Both the position numbers and the translations under genes were made by a program. Shown piece by piece: positions 1-11,165 of a DNA stretch of 64,000 nucleotides. The stretch's first letter is position 1. Each line of letters starts with the position of its first letter. The notes beneath the pieces are model-generated. The model was not told where the DNA came from and did not search any database. It saw only the letters and a program-made list of their open reading frames with translations. Source of the DNA: Albifimbria verrucaria (Eukaryota; Ascomycota; Sordariomycetes; Hypocreales; Stachybotryaceae); contig JAHREC010000009.1 of assembly GCA_020081605.1 (NCBI GenBank), positions 1,364,001 through 1,428,000 of the forward strand. Direction: 5' to 3'.

Positions 1-450
1 AGGTGAAAGGAACACCGCTGGGAAGCCACAGCCCTGGTTGGTGCGGCCCTCCCAGGTGAACAGACCGGCGGTGCTCAGGAAGCACTGGTCGGTGGAGGCA
101 GCAATGTGGTTGCAGTTGCTGTCATCAGCGCAGAACTGTTATTCTCGGTCAGTTACTCCTGCTATTTGAAAGCGTTTCAGGATCAGGCCACTCACGATCT
201 CAAGGGAGTACTTGAGGTTAAGGCTGCCACCCTCGCAGTTGACAAAGTGGATGCCCTCGGTGGCTCGCTTGGTAAGGGAACAGCCTCGCCGAGAGTGAAT
301 CCTCCAAGCTGCACGCCCGTGAGAGCGTTCTCAGGGATGACCAAAGACGAAGGAGCAGGTGCCGGGGAGCTGCGACAGCGGCAACAGCTGCGGCGGCGGT
401 ACCCATGGCAAGGGTGGAAAGGGCGACAAGAGTAGAAGAGAGCATCTTGA
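1..450 (-). CDS. Small secreted protein, partial (3' end beyond the window)
   Basis: The ATG at 448-450 opens a classical signal peptide (MLSSTLVALSTLAMGTAAAA), followed by a Pro/Ala-rich linker. The mature part reads PENALTGVQLGGFTLGEA, then EGIHFVNCEGGSLNLKYSLE, and after a short intron (about 142-193, GTGAGT...AACAG) FCADDSNCNHIAASTDQCF. The cysteine spacing (VNC, FCADDSNC, DQCF) is typical of small extracellular fungal proteins. Reading requires two frame corrections, each one extra G on the plus strand: the GGGG at 363-366 and the GGG at 276-278. I do not recognise a named family. It could be a cell-wall protein or a plant- or insect-associated secreted protein; nothing visible decides. 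The window ends inside the coding region. Confidence 0.6.
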
Positions 451-3383
451 AAGTTGGTCTAAGACTGATGGTCTTGGAGTTGACGGTTGTTGCTTTGGGT
501 TGCTTGGGAGTCTTGATATCCTGAGATGAGCTGGATGGTGAGGAAGGCAAGACGGTAAACGAGGGCGACGTGAGGATGATACTTATAGTCTTTTGGACTC
601 TATAGCAGCCAGCTTAGACATCGCGAGGATATCACAAGAAGCACGCTAACACAATTGTCTGGTAAGCTGAGCTTGGATGATTCGCATCTAGACGACGCAT
701 GGTTGGCCAATAGGAAACCAACTCCTACCACAGAAAGGCTATGCAGCCCGTGGTCAACCAAGGTATGTAAGCAGTTCTATTAGCTAATAACCGGGCGAAT
801 TTACCGGCTCACGACCTACAGGAAATTTTTGCCTTCTCACGCTCTGCACTAATTGGCATGTGGATACAACTAGTTGCGTAGAATTTCCTATTCCGGGACG
901 TAGAGTTGGTCAACATTGGTCAACGGGCGAGTGAGACAGCTGGTTGCCGGAGGGCGAGTTTGCCAGCGATTATACAACTGGTGGAGTACACAAGGATCCG
1001 AACTAATAGTACATGTTGAGCCTCTCTTGCTAGCCGGAATTCTATGATTTTATCTATGTGTCGAAATTTCTTGTCTTTATTATACGTTCGAAAAAGAAGA
1101 AGAAAAAAACCTTCAGAGACAGATTTCGGAGGCTCGTCGGTTCGTCGGCCATCAGGTTGACAAGTCGCATGCAGAGCTTAGCAAGACATGCATGTTCCCT
1201 ATTCAACACAATAGATGCAGTCAGCACAGGTATTGCCTTCCATGCAATACAACACTCAGGGCTATGCCACAGACACGGCACGGCAATAGCATCTAGATAT
1301 GTCCCAACAAGGCATGTTTACTATCTGAACCACAGCGGCTTTCACCACGTGCATCCCCAAGGTTGAGTATAGCGGCTGGCAACTGCGAAATCTTCGTAGC
1401 CTAGAATGCTTACGCATCTAGAACATTATAAATCTCGGATAATACTGACTATTCAAGGTTGCGAATCTTACTCTCAACCTGGCGTGTGATGCATGGTAGC
1501 ATCGACAGTATAAGGGCAATGTTTCCTGTTTAGGATCTGCAACCCCGCGCAACCAGGCTTTTGCCTGTCAGAATTGTCCATGAGGCTCGCGATAGTCGAG
1601 TGGCCAATTAGAAATCATGAGCTCCTGTGGCCACTTTTGGTTTATAAGGCGCCGTAGATGGAATATCAAAGAAACTTGGATGTGCAATTGCGGATGAAAG
1701 AGTAGATGGACATTCTTCTTGTTTTCATTTCACTGACCCAAGAGTATTATAGAATTCCATAGTGAGCCAGTAGCAGATTTCTTGGCTGGTAGGATTGGAT
1801 ATTGGACTCTCATGGTTCCCAAGGTCTCCCTCTCACTAGCTCATTGCCTTGCTTAGACCTTAAATAAGCGGCTCACCATTCTTGGTCTTTCGTGCGCCGT
1901 ACCTTCCTAGACGGGTAGTCTGGATAGCAATGAAGCCACTGGTATCGACCGGTGAGCATCCCTTAAGAGTGTCCATAGAGACCCAGGGCCAGGGCCTCCT
2001 TTCCGACAACTGCGAAGCCTCCGATACTAGGCCGCTGACACTGACTCTAGGTCCCAGTACTCCGTAGAATATCTGGGGTGCCTAACTTGGTACCTACTAG
2101 GAACTACCTCGCTTGAACGGGTAATTATGTCTAAATGAGATAAATTTGCCACCCATTCCGAGAGCCCAGAATTACTGCTTAAGAAGCGGGCTATGTTCAA
2201 GGCCACACTGGGACACCTTCAGCTATCTCAGTCATGGAGTATTGGTCGTAGCTACTAGTCGTTCTCAAAATACTGCATTGCCACTGCCGTATTAGCAAAA
2301 TCACTGGATATGAAGTCTTGATCCAATGGCGCCTCCGGTGAAAGTTCTGCCTAGGGCTCTCATATCCTTGAATTTCCTTCTCCACCCACTGCCACAACAA
2401 ACACATGAAAATAATCGGCACGGAGCTGACATCCTTGTTTTCCTTACTTATTGTTTTGCTTCGTAGACGCCGGTTGGTCGTCCAAAACATGTCCTACACC
2501 ACCTTGTCTCCCAGTGTGCAACCATTTGGAACAGGCGGCAAAAGAATATTTTAGGCAAAAGACGGCAATGAAGAACGAACCAATTATCACAGGTTAAACG
2601 ACTGAGCTAGGTCTCGCCTTATGGTTGGATCTTTACATACTTTAACGTAAAAGCGCCTAGCCAGGACAGGGTTGTTGTGTGTTGGTGATATGTTCAGGTC
2701 AGAAACCCGTGTTGGTAGCACATCACCACTACACCATCTCCACTTTGAGCCCCAAAATTGTCGCACGACGGACGACGCAGGCCTCAAATCCTTGCAAGTT
2801 TTCCAACTTTGGTATAATCCAGATTAAGCGCGCCGAAAAGAGCGCGCCTTTTGCCCCAGTCATTTTGGTTGCCAGTCCTAAGAGCAGACCTACTGGTGTC
2901 CCTTCGCGCCGAGACGAAATCACGACAACCAACATGGCTTCCAGGCCCAGAACTTAGAACCGATTGTGGACTTCTACTTCCAGGTATGGAAAAAGCCAAT
3001 CCAAGCGCTTTCAGTTGGTGATTGCCTGGTAAAAGTGGATGACGATGATGGGCCCAGGCCCAAACTACGAGGCCAGACATACCGTTTCAGTTGGTTTGGA
3101 AGCGCTGGCTGGCCAGATTTTGTCTTTCCATGTAATTCGGGAGCTCCATACTCCCATTAATTGATGCGTTCTACCATACTGTGGATATGAATTCATTCCT
3201 ATAAAGTGATCGCCCGTTCCTCGTTGAAGCAAACCTGTGAATATCTCATACCATTCTTTTTAGAAACATTTCCTTCTTGAACTACTTTTCATCTAATATT
3301 CTTCTCATTTTCCGTCTCAGGACAGTTTCTTTCAACCTTTTACTACACCTTAACAATCAGCCCGATTACAACTAGGAACAACC
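451..3383. other. Intergenic region, no supported gene
   Basis: This holds the upstream region of the secreted-protein gene (left part) and of the Fig1-like gene (right part). The open frames here are short, overlap on both strands and lack recognisable motifs. A purine-rich run lies near 1090-1112. I see no RNA gene, no repeat and no transposon end. Confidence 0.5.
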
Positions 3384-4459
3384 ATGCGTAAGTTCTTGAG
3401 TATCAATGATATTATAATCTGCTAATAATCACTTTTTAGAACTGCAGATCGTGAGATTGCTGGCAATCTCTATTCTTCCAGCTGCCAGCCTGGTGTTCTA
3501 CAGTAGGTGGCTTATGTCTGGGGCGAAGAGGCCTTTAGTTTATGAATGGAAGCTGACGAAAAACTCAGCGCTGTCATTGACCGGGTGTTCTGCTGACAGT
3601 CCGGGACTTACCAATATCTTCCTTGTGTCTCTGAATAGCTCCAAAGAGGCAGAGCTTCGAGTTGGCTACTTTGGTAAGTAAAAAACATCCTCAAGAAGTC
3701 CGATACATCCGGGAGATGTACTTCTATTAACCAATTACTAATGACTCGCAGGCATGTGCCTACACCATAATGGCACCCGAAAATGCGTCTCCACTCCTTA
3801 TTCATCTTCTCCAAAGACACTCATTTCTCTTTTCTCCCCGAGACTGTACAGAAAAGCAAAAACCCATTGCTCTCTATCCATATGCTTGACACCGCATTAC
3901 AGTTGCAGAAAAACATTTTCTTCTGCTTCGAAGCATTTGCCGGTGGCCTATTTTTTGTCACCCTCTTTTTCTTCCTTGCCAAGATGTACTTCCATATCGG
4001 CAAGGGGTCATCCCAAGATGGCCCTTATTCCAGCAGAAGTGGCCAGAGAAGCTTCTGCTGATCTCGGTTGTTATGTCAGCCATCAATGTGGTGGCCGTTA
4101 CACAGACTGGGAACGCAGTTGCATTTGCTACCACTGAGTTGCATGCAGCACCAATCACAGTTAAGGCTGGCCTTACCTTGCAAATTCTCGAGTGGCTTGC
4201 ATTCGGATTCTCCGCAATGTTTTATGCAGTGTTGACCATTTCCATCAGACAGGGGCGCGGGCAACAGGACTTCGGCGGCGGCAAGTTCAATGACTTCCCA
4301 TTGCCATCTCCAAGAGCTCCCAGGTCGCCATTTGGCCCGCCTCCGCATTTAGGGGGCCAATGTAAGATAGAGTCTTCCTTCCGTGCGTCAGGTGTATACG
4401 GGGATGGCTATGCATATCAGGGAAGTTCTGGTCAGGAGAAACAGTTATCAATTGTGTAG
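3384..4459 (+). CDS. Fig1-like four-helix membrane protein (calcium influx / cell fusion family)
   Basis: Exons are 3384-3387, 3440-3673 and 3752-4459; both introns are GT-AG with exact phase (ATG C|AA; TTT G|GC). The protein starts MQLQIVRLLAISILPAASLV (first hydrophobic helix). It then has a luminal loop with a C-x-xDSPGLTNIFLVSL segment and the motif GYFGMC...TRKC. Three more hydrophobic helices follow: FEAFAGGLFFVTLFFFLAKM, the AINVVAVTQTGNAVAFATTE stretch, and LEWLAFGFSAMFYAVLTI. The loop with a GYxGxC motif between helices 1 and 2 is the hallmark of Fig1, a yeast pheromone-induced protein of low-affinity Ca2+ uptake and mating-cell fusion. The Pro/Gly-rich cytoplasmic tail ends at TAG 4457-4459. 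Two frame breaks (CCCC at 3836-3839, CCC at 4012-4014) are each repaired by one C. The family call is from motif and topology only. Confidence 0.65.
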
Positions 4460-5095
4460 TATGATAGTTGACGGAAGTATAGAGGGCCAGCTACTACATA
4501 TTTTTAACCGATTTCGTCTCTTGAACTTGAGTAGAAAACCTTGTGAAGTCGAGCTCCCAAAATTGTGCATCGAAATCTTTGGGGCTTACTTGTATAATCT
4601 GTAAAGGAAGAGGTTGGGGTTCGGGGTACTACATAAGAGTTCTCTCGAGATTTTCCAGCTTATGAACGAGGTCGTCAGCCATCATCCCTATCATACCCAT
4701 ATCTAGCTCACCCGACTAGTGACTAGGTCTTGGAAGGATATAGCTAGATGTTCAACAATTCCTGACCTATGCATGTTTAAGCCTACCTATCATAAACATC
4801 CAATAAGCTTCTCATTTGTTCAAATGTACCACAGCAGGTCATGAGCAATTCTGGGAATACATAATCATTGAATGGCGTTTGCCTCCTTTCTCCTAGACCA
4901 CCAAGTGATACGAGAATGTGTGATGACTCGTGCCATAAGCCTAGCATGAGTGAATCTGTCAGCAACCTCGTTTAATCATGATAGTGTAGCTCTAGATCCG
5001 AACACCAATGACAGGCAATAATTCTAGTTCTAAATCTATTGAGATGGAATGTACTATATAGTGTGCCTATGGAGTCTTTGCGTTGCCCCAAAGGT
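4460..5095. other. Intergenic region between convergent genes
   Basis: This lies between the 3' ends of the Fig1-like gene (plus) and the acyl-CoA ligase gene (minus), so it should hold both 3' UTRs. I see no conserved open frame, RNA or repeat. Confidence 0.5.
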
Positions 5096-6833
5096 CTACA
5101 GCTTAGCTTGCACACCCTCCCGCACAATGATCCCTTCGCTGCCCTTTGGCCGTCCACGGAATTTCCGACGCAGAATCTTTCCAGAAGGGCTCTTAGGTAT
5201 GGCCTGCACAATCTCAACTTCAGCAAGCCACTTAGACCTTGCTTTGTTAGCCTTGGCAAAGTCAATAAGGGCCTTGCCCGCTTTCACGGGATCCGACTTG
5301 TGGGAGTCTGCCAGCACGACGAAGGCCTTGGGTCTCTCGCCTGCACGTTCGTCGGGGATGCCACAGACAGCAACATCGTTGACTGCTGGGTGGCCCAGAA
5401 GAAGATCCTCGAGTTCAGCTGGCGCAACTCCGACGCCCTTTACCTTGATCAACTCCTTTAGTCTGTCGGTGATGGTAAGGAACCCTTCTTCATCGAAAGA
5501 TCCAATATCTCCAGTATGCAAGAATCCATCCTTATCATACGTCTCAGCTGTGGCTTTGTCGTTATTCAAGTATCCCATGGTAACCTGAGGGCCACGCGCC
5601 CAGATCTCGCCTGCTTCGCCCACACCGCATTCTTTACCAGTTTCGGGGTCGACAATCTTGACCACTGTTGATGCAACTACCGTACCAACTTTATGCGCAT
5701 ACTTGTATGCGGTCTTGTCCGGTGGATGAGCCGTTATGCAAGCAGATGACTCCGTCATTCCATAACCTTGCTTGAACCCAGTACCTGGGAATTGCTTCTC
5801 AAGGAGCTTCGTCACTTCTTCGGACAATGGTGCGGCACCCGAAGAGAATCGTTCAATGTGCTTTAGGTCAAACTTCTTGACCAGTTCAGGATTGCGTACA
5901 AGGTGAATGATGATGGGCGGCACAAGAAGAACGTCGTTGATCTTGTACTCTCCGACGACTCTAAGAAGGCCGTCAAGCGTGAAGGCTGTGAGAATATATG
6001 TGTGAGCATTGATGTAGATGGGCAGGTGGAGTTGATGAATAATGCCAGTAATGTGATAAAATGGCAGAGCAGCAAGACCCCGGTCGTGTCCTTCTGTCTT
6101 CAACACCTCCATTTGAAGGCACTGTGCAATAACATTGGCGTGGGATATCATGACGGCCTTGGGAAGGCCCGTGGTACCGCTGCTGAAGCCAAGGTATGCG
6201 CATACTTCGCGATTTGTCTTGCCGGTTGGGAATCGGTAAGCCTGGACTTGGCCTTCGTTGCCATATTGGCGGCCCGCCTCCAACAGATCCTGGACGGTGG
6301 TGTTACTAGATTTGGTGCCACGCTCTATCAGAATCACATTCTTTGGAGCAATGCCAGCATTTGCGGCCGCAGCGAGAGCCTTTTCTAATCCTTCCTCTGT
6401 GGTGAAGAGGAACTTAGCCTTGCTCAGCTTCAGACTGTAAGTGAGTTCATCAACGCTGTAGTCCGGGGAAACTCCACAAGCGACCGCTCCAACACGCACA
6501 ACCGAGAGAAAGGCAACCGGATACCAGACAGAGTTGCGTGAGAAGACAATGGCAACATCGCCCTGGGCTAGTCCTTGCTTTTTCACCAAGGCTGTAGAGA
6601 CATGTGTCGTATGGCTCTTGAGGTCGTGGAAGCTGATGTGTTCCTTGGTGAGGGCATCAGTGAAGCCGTGGATTTTCTCATACCGAACCAGCGGCGAATA
6701 GCTAGAGTCAAAGAGCCATGTCCAAATTGTCTCCTTCTCAGGCACTGGCCAGCAGTCAATAACAAGGTGCAGGACTGAGGAGGGATCTGGACAACTCACG
6801 GTTAATATCAGGGTACTTGGACTTGAAGACCAT
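5096..6833 (-). CDS. 4-coumarate-CoA ligase-like acyl-CoA synthetase, peroxisomal
   Basis: This adenylate-forming enzyme joins an aromatic or fatty carboxylic acid to CoA through an acyl-AMP intermediate. Exon 1 (6800-6833) gives MVFKSKYPDIN. A 55-bp intron (6745-6799, GTGAGT...CCAG) follows, and exon 2 continues LPEKETIWTWLF to the stop at 5096-5098. An ATG inside the intron (6799) would give a false N-terminus lacking the usual start. Motifs are in order: the P-loop GFSSGTTGLPKAV, the A5 motif YGMTES, the ATP-binding TGDIG and DRLKELIKVKG, and the C-terminal lysine motif SGKILRR. The protein ends ...QAKL; the terminal AKL is a peroxisomal targeting signal type 1. At about 560 aa it has the family length and no frame break. 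Substrate cannot be told; no polyketide or peptide synthetase lies near. Confidence 0.9.
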
Positions 6834-8127
6834 TTTTGCGACTACTAATTGAAGATCCAGATATATGTAACTTCAGCCAGACATGAGAGGGAATGCAGCA
6901 AAGAAATAGGGGCAGACCATAAGAAGGAGTACCGAGGCTGGGGTGAGAAGCGCGGGGAAGTTTGGAGTCAACCTCGGTGTCCCCACACACAGCTTGGCTG
7001 GTTGAATCCCTGCTAACGCGTCAAGGATGCCAAGCGGGTGAGCCATTATCACCGAAGCTCCGGGCCTGCTTGGCCCCGGAAACTTGCCGCCATTCTAGGC
7101 GGGCCGTCCAAGAAACTGGGGTGTCTGTGCTATCGCAGCATGTTTGGTAGCTGTGTCGTTGATGAATACCAGACCAGACTCAAACCTGCACAACCGAGTG
7201 GGTTATTTTAGACGGACTATACTTGTGCAATAGCTCAGAGGTTGTTGAGTCGATTTAGCCCTGCTGTCCTTTGTATAACCATAAGCAGCAGGTAAGCTTA
7301 GACCCTGTAAGGTTGGGAGAGGACCAGGCTGACGTGAAAGGCTGCAGCATCTTTCGTGGTCTTCTCGAACCTCTGAGCTGTGCACACTATTGAAACCGTG
7401 GTCAGTTGGACATGAAGCATACCTTAGCTCCCACTGGTGTTCCCCTGCCGAGGATCATCGTGGGAATATGGGAATTCTCCATTTGACTCGTATTAGCGTC
7501 GCAAGCTTTCTCCTCTTAGGTCTTGTGGCTCTCTTGACTCCACGATTTGTTGTGTGGGGCCGTCTTACAGCGTGTAACGCTAGCCGTAGTTGTGAAATGT
7601 TGAGAAGTTGCCAGGGTGTGAGGTGAAGCTGGACAACCTACAGCAACGACTGACGGATAACGAAAAAGACGCTTATGATGAGATGATGCATTACGATCCA
7701 GTTGTGGTTCTTGAACGTCACAGAAGCAAGCCCTGGTAGGTAGATGTATGCAAATGAAGAGGAAGATAAAGATAATGGAAGAAACAACTGGGTACAGCAT
7801 GCTTAGTTGCCATTTCAGCACTACCAAACCCAGACAATTAAGTTGTTAAGTCTCTGCCATCTACTGAGCCAAAGCAGCGTTGCTTCTGGGCCTATATTAG
7901 TTGGAGGGTTTGTATTGAGACCATGATTCAACAAAGACATCACAGAAAAAATAATTGCCAGCTAATTTCGCTCTATATTTCTAGGCCTGTATAGAAAAGT
8001 ATGCAAGTGAAGAATGAATATGTACATGCTAACATCAGCCATCCGTAGCTTTTCCTACAAGCATAAATAAATCAAGACATGCTTGCTTGCTGCTGCTGCA
8101 GATTTACTTTACAGGACGCGGATGGAC
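6834..8127. other. Upstream region of the acyl-CoA ligase gene
   Basis: The region runs from the ligase start codon to the pectate lyase stop, both genes being on the minus strand. It therefore contains the ligase promoter and the lyase 3' UTR. Open frames here are short and without motifs. No repeat or RNA gene is seen. Confidence 0.45.
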
Positions 8128-9186
8128 TTAGTTATCCGCGCATGTGTCCTTGGCGTCCTTGCTCTCCTTCTCCTTCTTCTTCTTGTCCTTGCTGTCGTCA
8201 GAGTCTTCGTCATCGGAGGGAGCCTTAGTTGACGAAGGCTTGGCAGAGGCAGAGGTAGTTGAAGCAGATCCAGAATCATCGCCAGAGTCGTCGTCTCCAG
8301 AGGGTGCCTTGGTGGTGGAAGGCTCACCGGCAGCAGAAGTAGTAGGGGTGGCATCCGATCCACCATCAGAAGCGCCGCCTCCGCCGCTGGTTCCGGAGCA
8401 AGGGCCGACCTCAGAAGGCTCGTTACCGCTGGAGACACCCTTGAAGTTGGTGCACTCGGACTTGACGCTGCTGATCTTGACACCAGAAATGCTAGCAGTG
8501 TCGCCCATGTTCTCGTTAATGCCGACGAGAACCTTGCCGTTGGTGGCAGATCCACCCGTCACCTTAACATGACGAGCGGGCATTTCCTTGCAGTTACCAC
8601 AGCTTCGGTACATCTTGCCGAAATCAGAGACGACAAAGTCATTGATTTCGACGGTGCCACCACCGTTATGCTGGATCACCTTGTCCTCAGCACCCTTGGC
8701 ACCACCGCCGTTGATGGTGGTAGTCTGGCCAGCCTCTTGCTTCTTGATGGTGAATGCATCTTCGCAGACAGCGTCCCAGAAAACGTTTGTAAGCGTGCAG
8801 CCACCCATGCAGTGGACACCCTCCACCTGGTTGGGACCTATATCTCGCTGTTAGAATCTGCATTAGAGGGTTGCGAGGTAAAGGGCCTTACCAATTCGAA
8901 CATTGGAGAGAGACGCGCCACTCTCCAGGATGAAAACAGCATCTGAGTCTCCTCCCTCCTTCTGACCAGTGCAAGAGACACCACGGTCAAAGACAGCATT
9001 GCCACCGTCAAAAGTCTCTCCAGCAGCAATGGTCATTGGGGCCTTGAGGACACTGCTAGCACCGCCCTCTTGACGCTTGGCCAAGTCGGCAGCTCTAGGA
9101 GCGTTGGTGATTTGAGGCTTTGCCGGCATGGCATAGGCGGTGCCACCAAGGGCCAAGACAGCCATAGAAATCGCCTGGTAATGCAT
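8128..9186 (-). CDS. Secreted pectate lyase, polysaccharide lyase family 3, with low-complexity charged tail
   Basis: Extracellular enzyme that cleaves de-esterified pectin by beta-elimination. Exons are 8892-9186 and 8128-8837, joined across a 54-bp intron (8838-8891) that restores [15 protein letters not shown] signal peptide ([19 protein letters not shown]) is followed by a propeptide-like stretch with LAKR, a likely Kex2 site. The catalytic domain shows typical PL3 segments: [10 protein letters not shown] with [47 protein letters not shown] and YRSCGNC. It ends near CTNFKGV. About 85 more residues form a Gly/Ser/Thr then Asp/Ser/Lys-rich tail containing two copies of a TKAPS-acidic unit and a KKKKEKESK run before the final CADN. 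PL3 enzymes usually end soon after the catalytic domain, so the tail is unusual. No frame break. Confidence 0.9.
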
Positions 9187-10880
9187 TTTCGTGATGGAAT
9201 TGAGTGAGAGAGAAAAGTGTTGTTGGTTGAAGAGTGATGAATCAGGTATCAAGCTCGCTCGATAGTTGGGATGAAGAAATGAATGCGCAAGCCCTGCTTG
9301 TGAGTGAATGAGAGAAATGCGAAGGAAAAGGTGCTGTAGATGAGCTGGTGAGGATGAGGACGAAAGGAATGCCTTGATAGAGGGTGGAATGCATCTTTAT
9401 AGATCCTCGACTTCATAACTATCTGCCCTTGATCTTCCTTGATAGGAGGCTTCACTCGCTGCTATCACCTAGATGACTTCCCGGGCCTTCCTTGCGACGC
9501 AGCCTGTTTCAGTGTAAGAGAATCGTCCAGTGTGGAGACGGCTATATCCATGAAACACGGCGGTTAAGGACAAAGCTTCTCGCCAAATAGATTAACCCAT
9601 GCTTGTTCGGATCAGTACCGACTCTATACGTCACACGGGCTTCTTTTCCTCGTGCTAAGCTTTTTCGTGCATCGGGATATTCATTGACGAACCCCGAGGT
9701 GGCTCGTTTCAGGTAGACCCGTTCTCCATCTACCGCACCGTTTTCGGGTTGTTGCGATGTGCCGTCGTCCAGGGATAATAGATCCGCAAGCTAAGCTTTC
9801 AATCGACAGGAGGCGACTTGACCGGGGGTTAATGTCGATCAGAAGATATGAAAGGTTCGAATTTGGTTACCATCCATCTCGCGATTGATGCAAAGATATC
9901 CCGAACATTTTGTTGATCAGCGACCCCTGAAATAAAATCTCGTGTTGAGTTAGTGTTCTGTGGGCCTTTGGCCGCAGATCTTCACACAGGCGCCTCAAAA
10001 ACACTTTACATGTTGTGTGCTTCCCGAGCCCCTGATGGCTGTACAGTTCAGACAAATTGCCTTCTCATGCAGACGCGACATCTGAAACAGACGGCGCGAT
10101 GCTTGACACTCGACAAGCTCATAAGTCTAGTGGGCATGCTTGAAACGTGGGCCCATATCGTTTCGTCGGGGACCACATTCGCAACTTGAACGATTTTCTT
10201 CCAATAAACCTAGGATTTAGAACACTTTCTGACTTTCTAGTGCGATTCCGACCGTTTGTCGTGGCCGTCAAAGTGGTTGCTAGTGTTGAGCTTGTTACAA
10301 AAGACAACCACAGCATTTACTCTGGCACAAAAGAGCGAGCAATGGGTCCATACCAAACATGAGGTTATGCAATATAAAGTAGCTGAAAATAGACACGTAT
10401 GCATGCACGCATAGTTGAGTATGCCTCACATTATGTCTCTGTATTATTGTTCATTACATCATGCTACGGCAGACCACGAGTCTTTAGTGTAATGAGTTTA
10501 TTAGACTGCATTAGTTGTTAGAACTTGCAAGGTCTTATCTCACCCACCAATCAGCATTGTAACCTTTGACGCTTTCGGATTGTACAAGGTGTTGTTGGAG
10601 GCATTGGGCTGAATCGTCTAGATGAGAAGCAGGGAAACCACTCAAAGCATTGCCTGTGTATTTTTTAGACACGAGGAATAAGTCAGTAGACGCTATGGCC
10701 TAGGTCATTGACTATGAGGGGGAAACTCGGTGCTGATACCTGATCTGCGAGTTCTGCTGGAGACCCGTTCCTTGCGAATTCGAATAATGACTTTCACAAA
10801 GAAGGAGACTACTCACGCAAACACTGGGTTACACCACCCTTCACGAGATTTTCGATTGTGGCAACCATAGTGTAACTTAC
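9187..10880. other. Upstream region of the pectate lyase gene and featureless spacer
   Basis: The first few hundred bases are the likely promoter of the minus-strand pectate lyase gene. Beyond that I find only short open frames without motifs. No RNA gene or repeat is seen. Confidence 0.4.
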
Positions 10881-10904
10881 TGTGATAAAATCCTTCAGAT
10901 GCTA

Positions 10905-11165
10905 TTATTGACATACATAACCATACGCTCTTCGGGGCTGTCGATGGCGAAGCCCTAGGTCTCTGCCCCTTGGCATCCCATAATCGAACTCGCCAACGGT
11001 GGTTCGTGGACTACCTTGTTAAGCTTCTCCCTGGTGTAACGATCCTCATAGATCTGACCGACATCTCGTGAAGTCACACCCTTACGAACGAGTATGTTTA
11101 GAGTCCAAATTATACCCCTGTACCATCTTCTCAATGTGTTGGTTGTTATCCGCGCTATTCTAGTC
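10905..11165 (-). pseudogene. Decayed fragment resembling N-acetyl-gamma-glutamyl-phosphate reductase (arginine biosynthesis, arg5,6-type)
   Basis: On the minus strand one frame reads LRRWYRGIIWTLNILVRK, GVTSRDVGQIYEDRYTREK, LNKVVHEPPLASSIMG, then a stop codon (TAG near 10955), then GFAIDSPEERMVMYVNN. This resembles the C-terminal part of the reductase domain of the fungal mitochondrial arg5,6 polyprotein, where a WFxGI...TVNIP strand precedes TSRDIxxIYxDRY.GEKLVKVV.E.P and IGGFAV. There is no start, no upstream or downstream continuation, an in-frame stop, and several altered conserved positions. It is therefore a relic of a duplicated gene, not a working gene. The family assignment is from memory of the family and needs an alignment. 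Confidence 0.5.

Noticed and set aside
3384..9186. A biosynthetic cluster around the acyl-CoA ligase
   Set aside because: Neighbours are a Fig1-like membrane protein and a pectate lyase. No synthase, oxidase, transporter or pathway regulator is nearby.
9855..9866. GGTTCGAATTT, similar to a tRNA B-box
   Set aside because: No A-box at the right distance and no cloverleaf could be drawn. I found no other tRNA-like B-box in the window.
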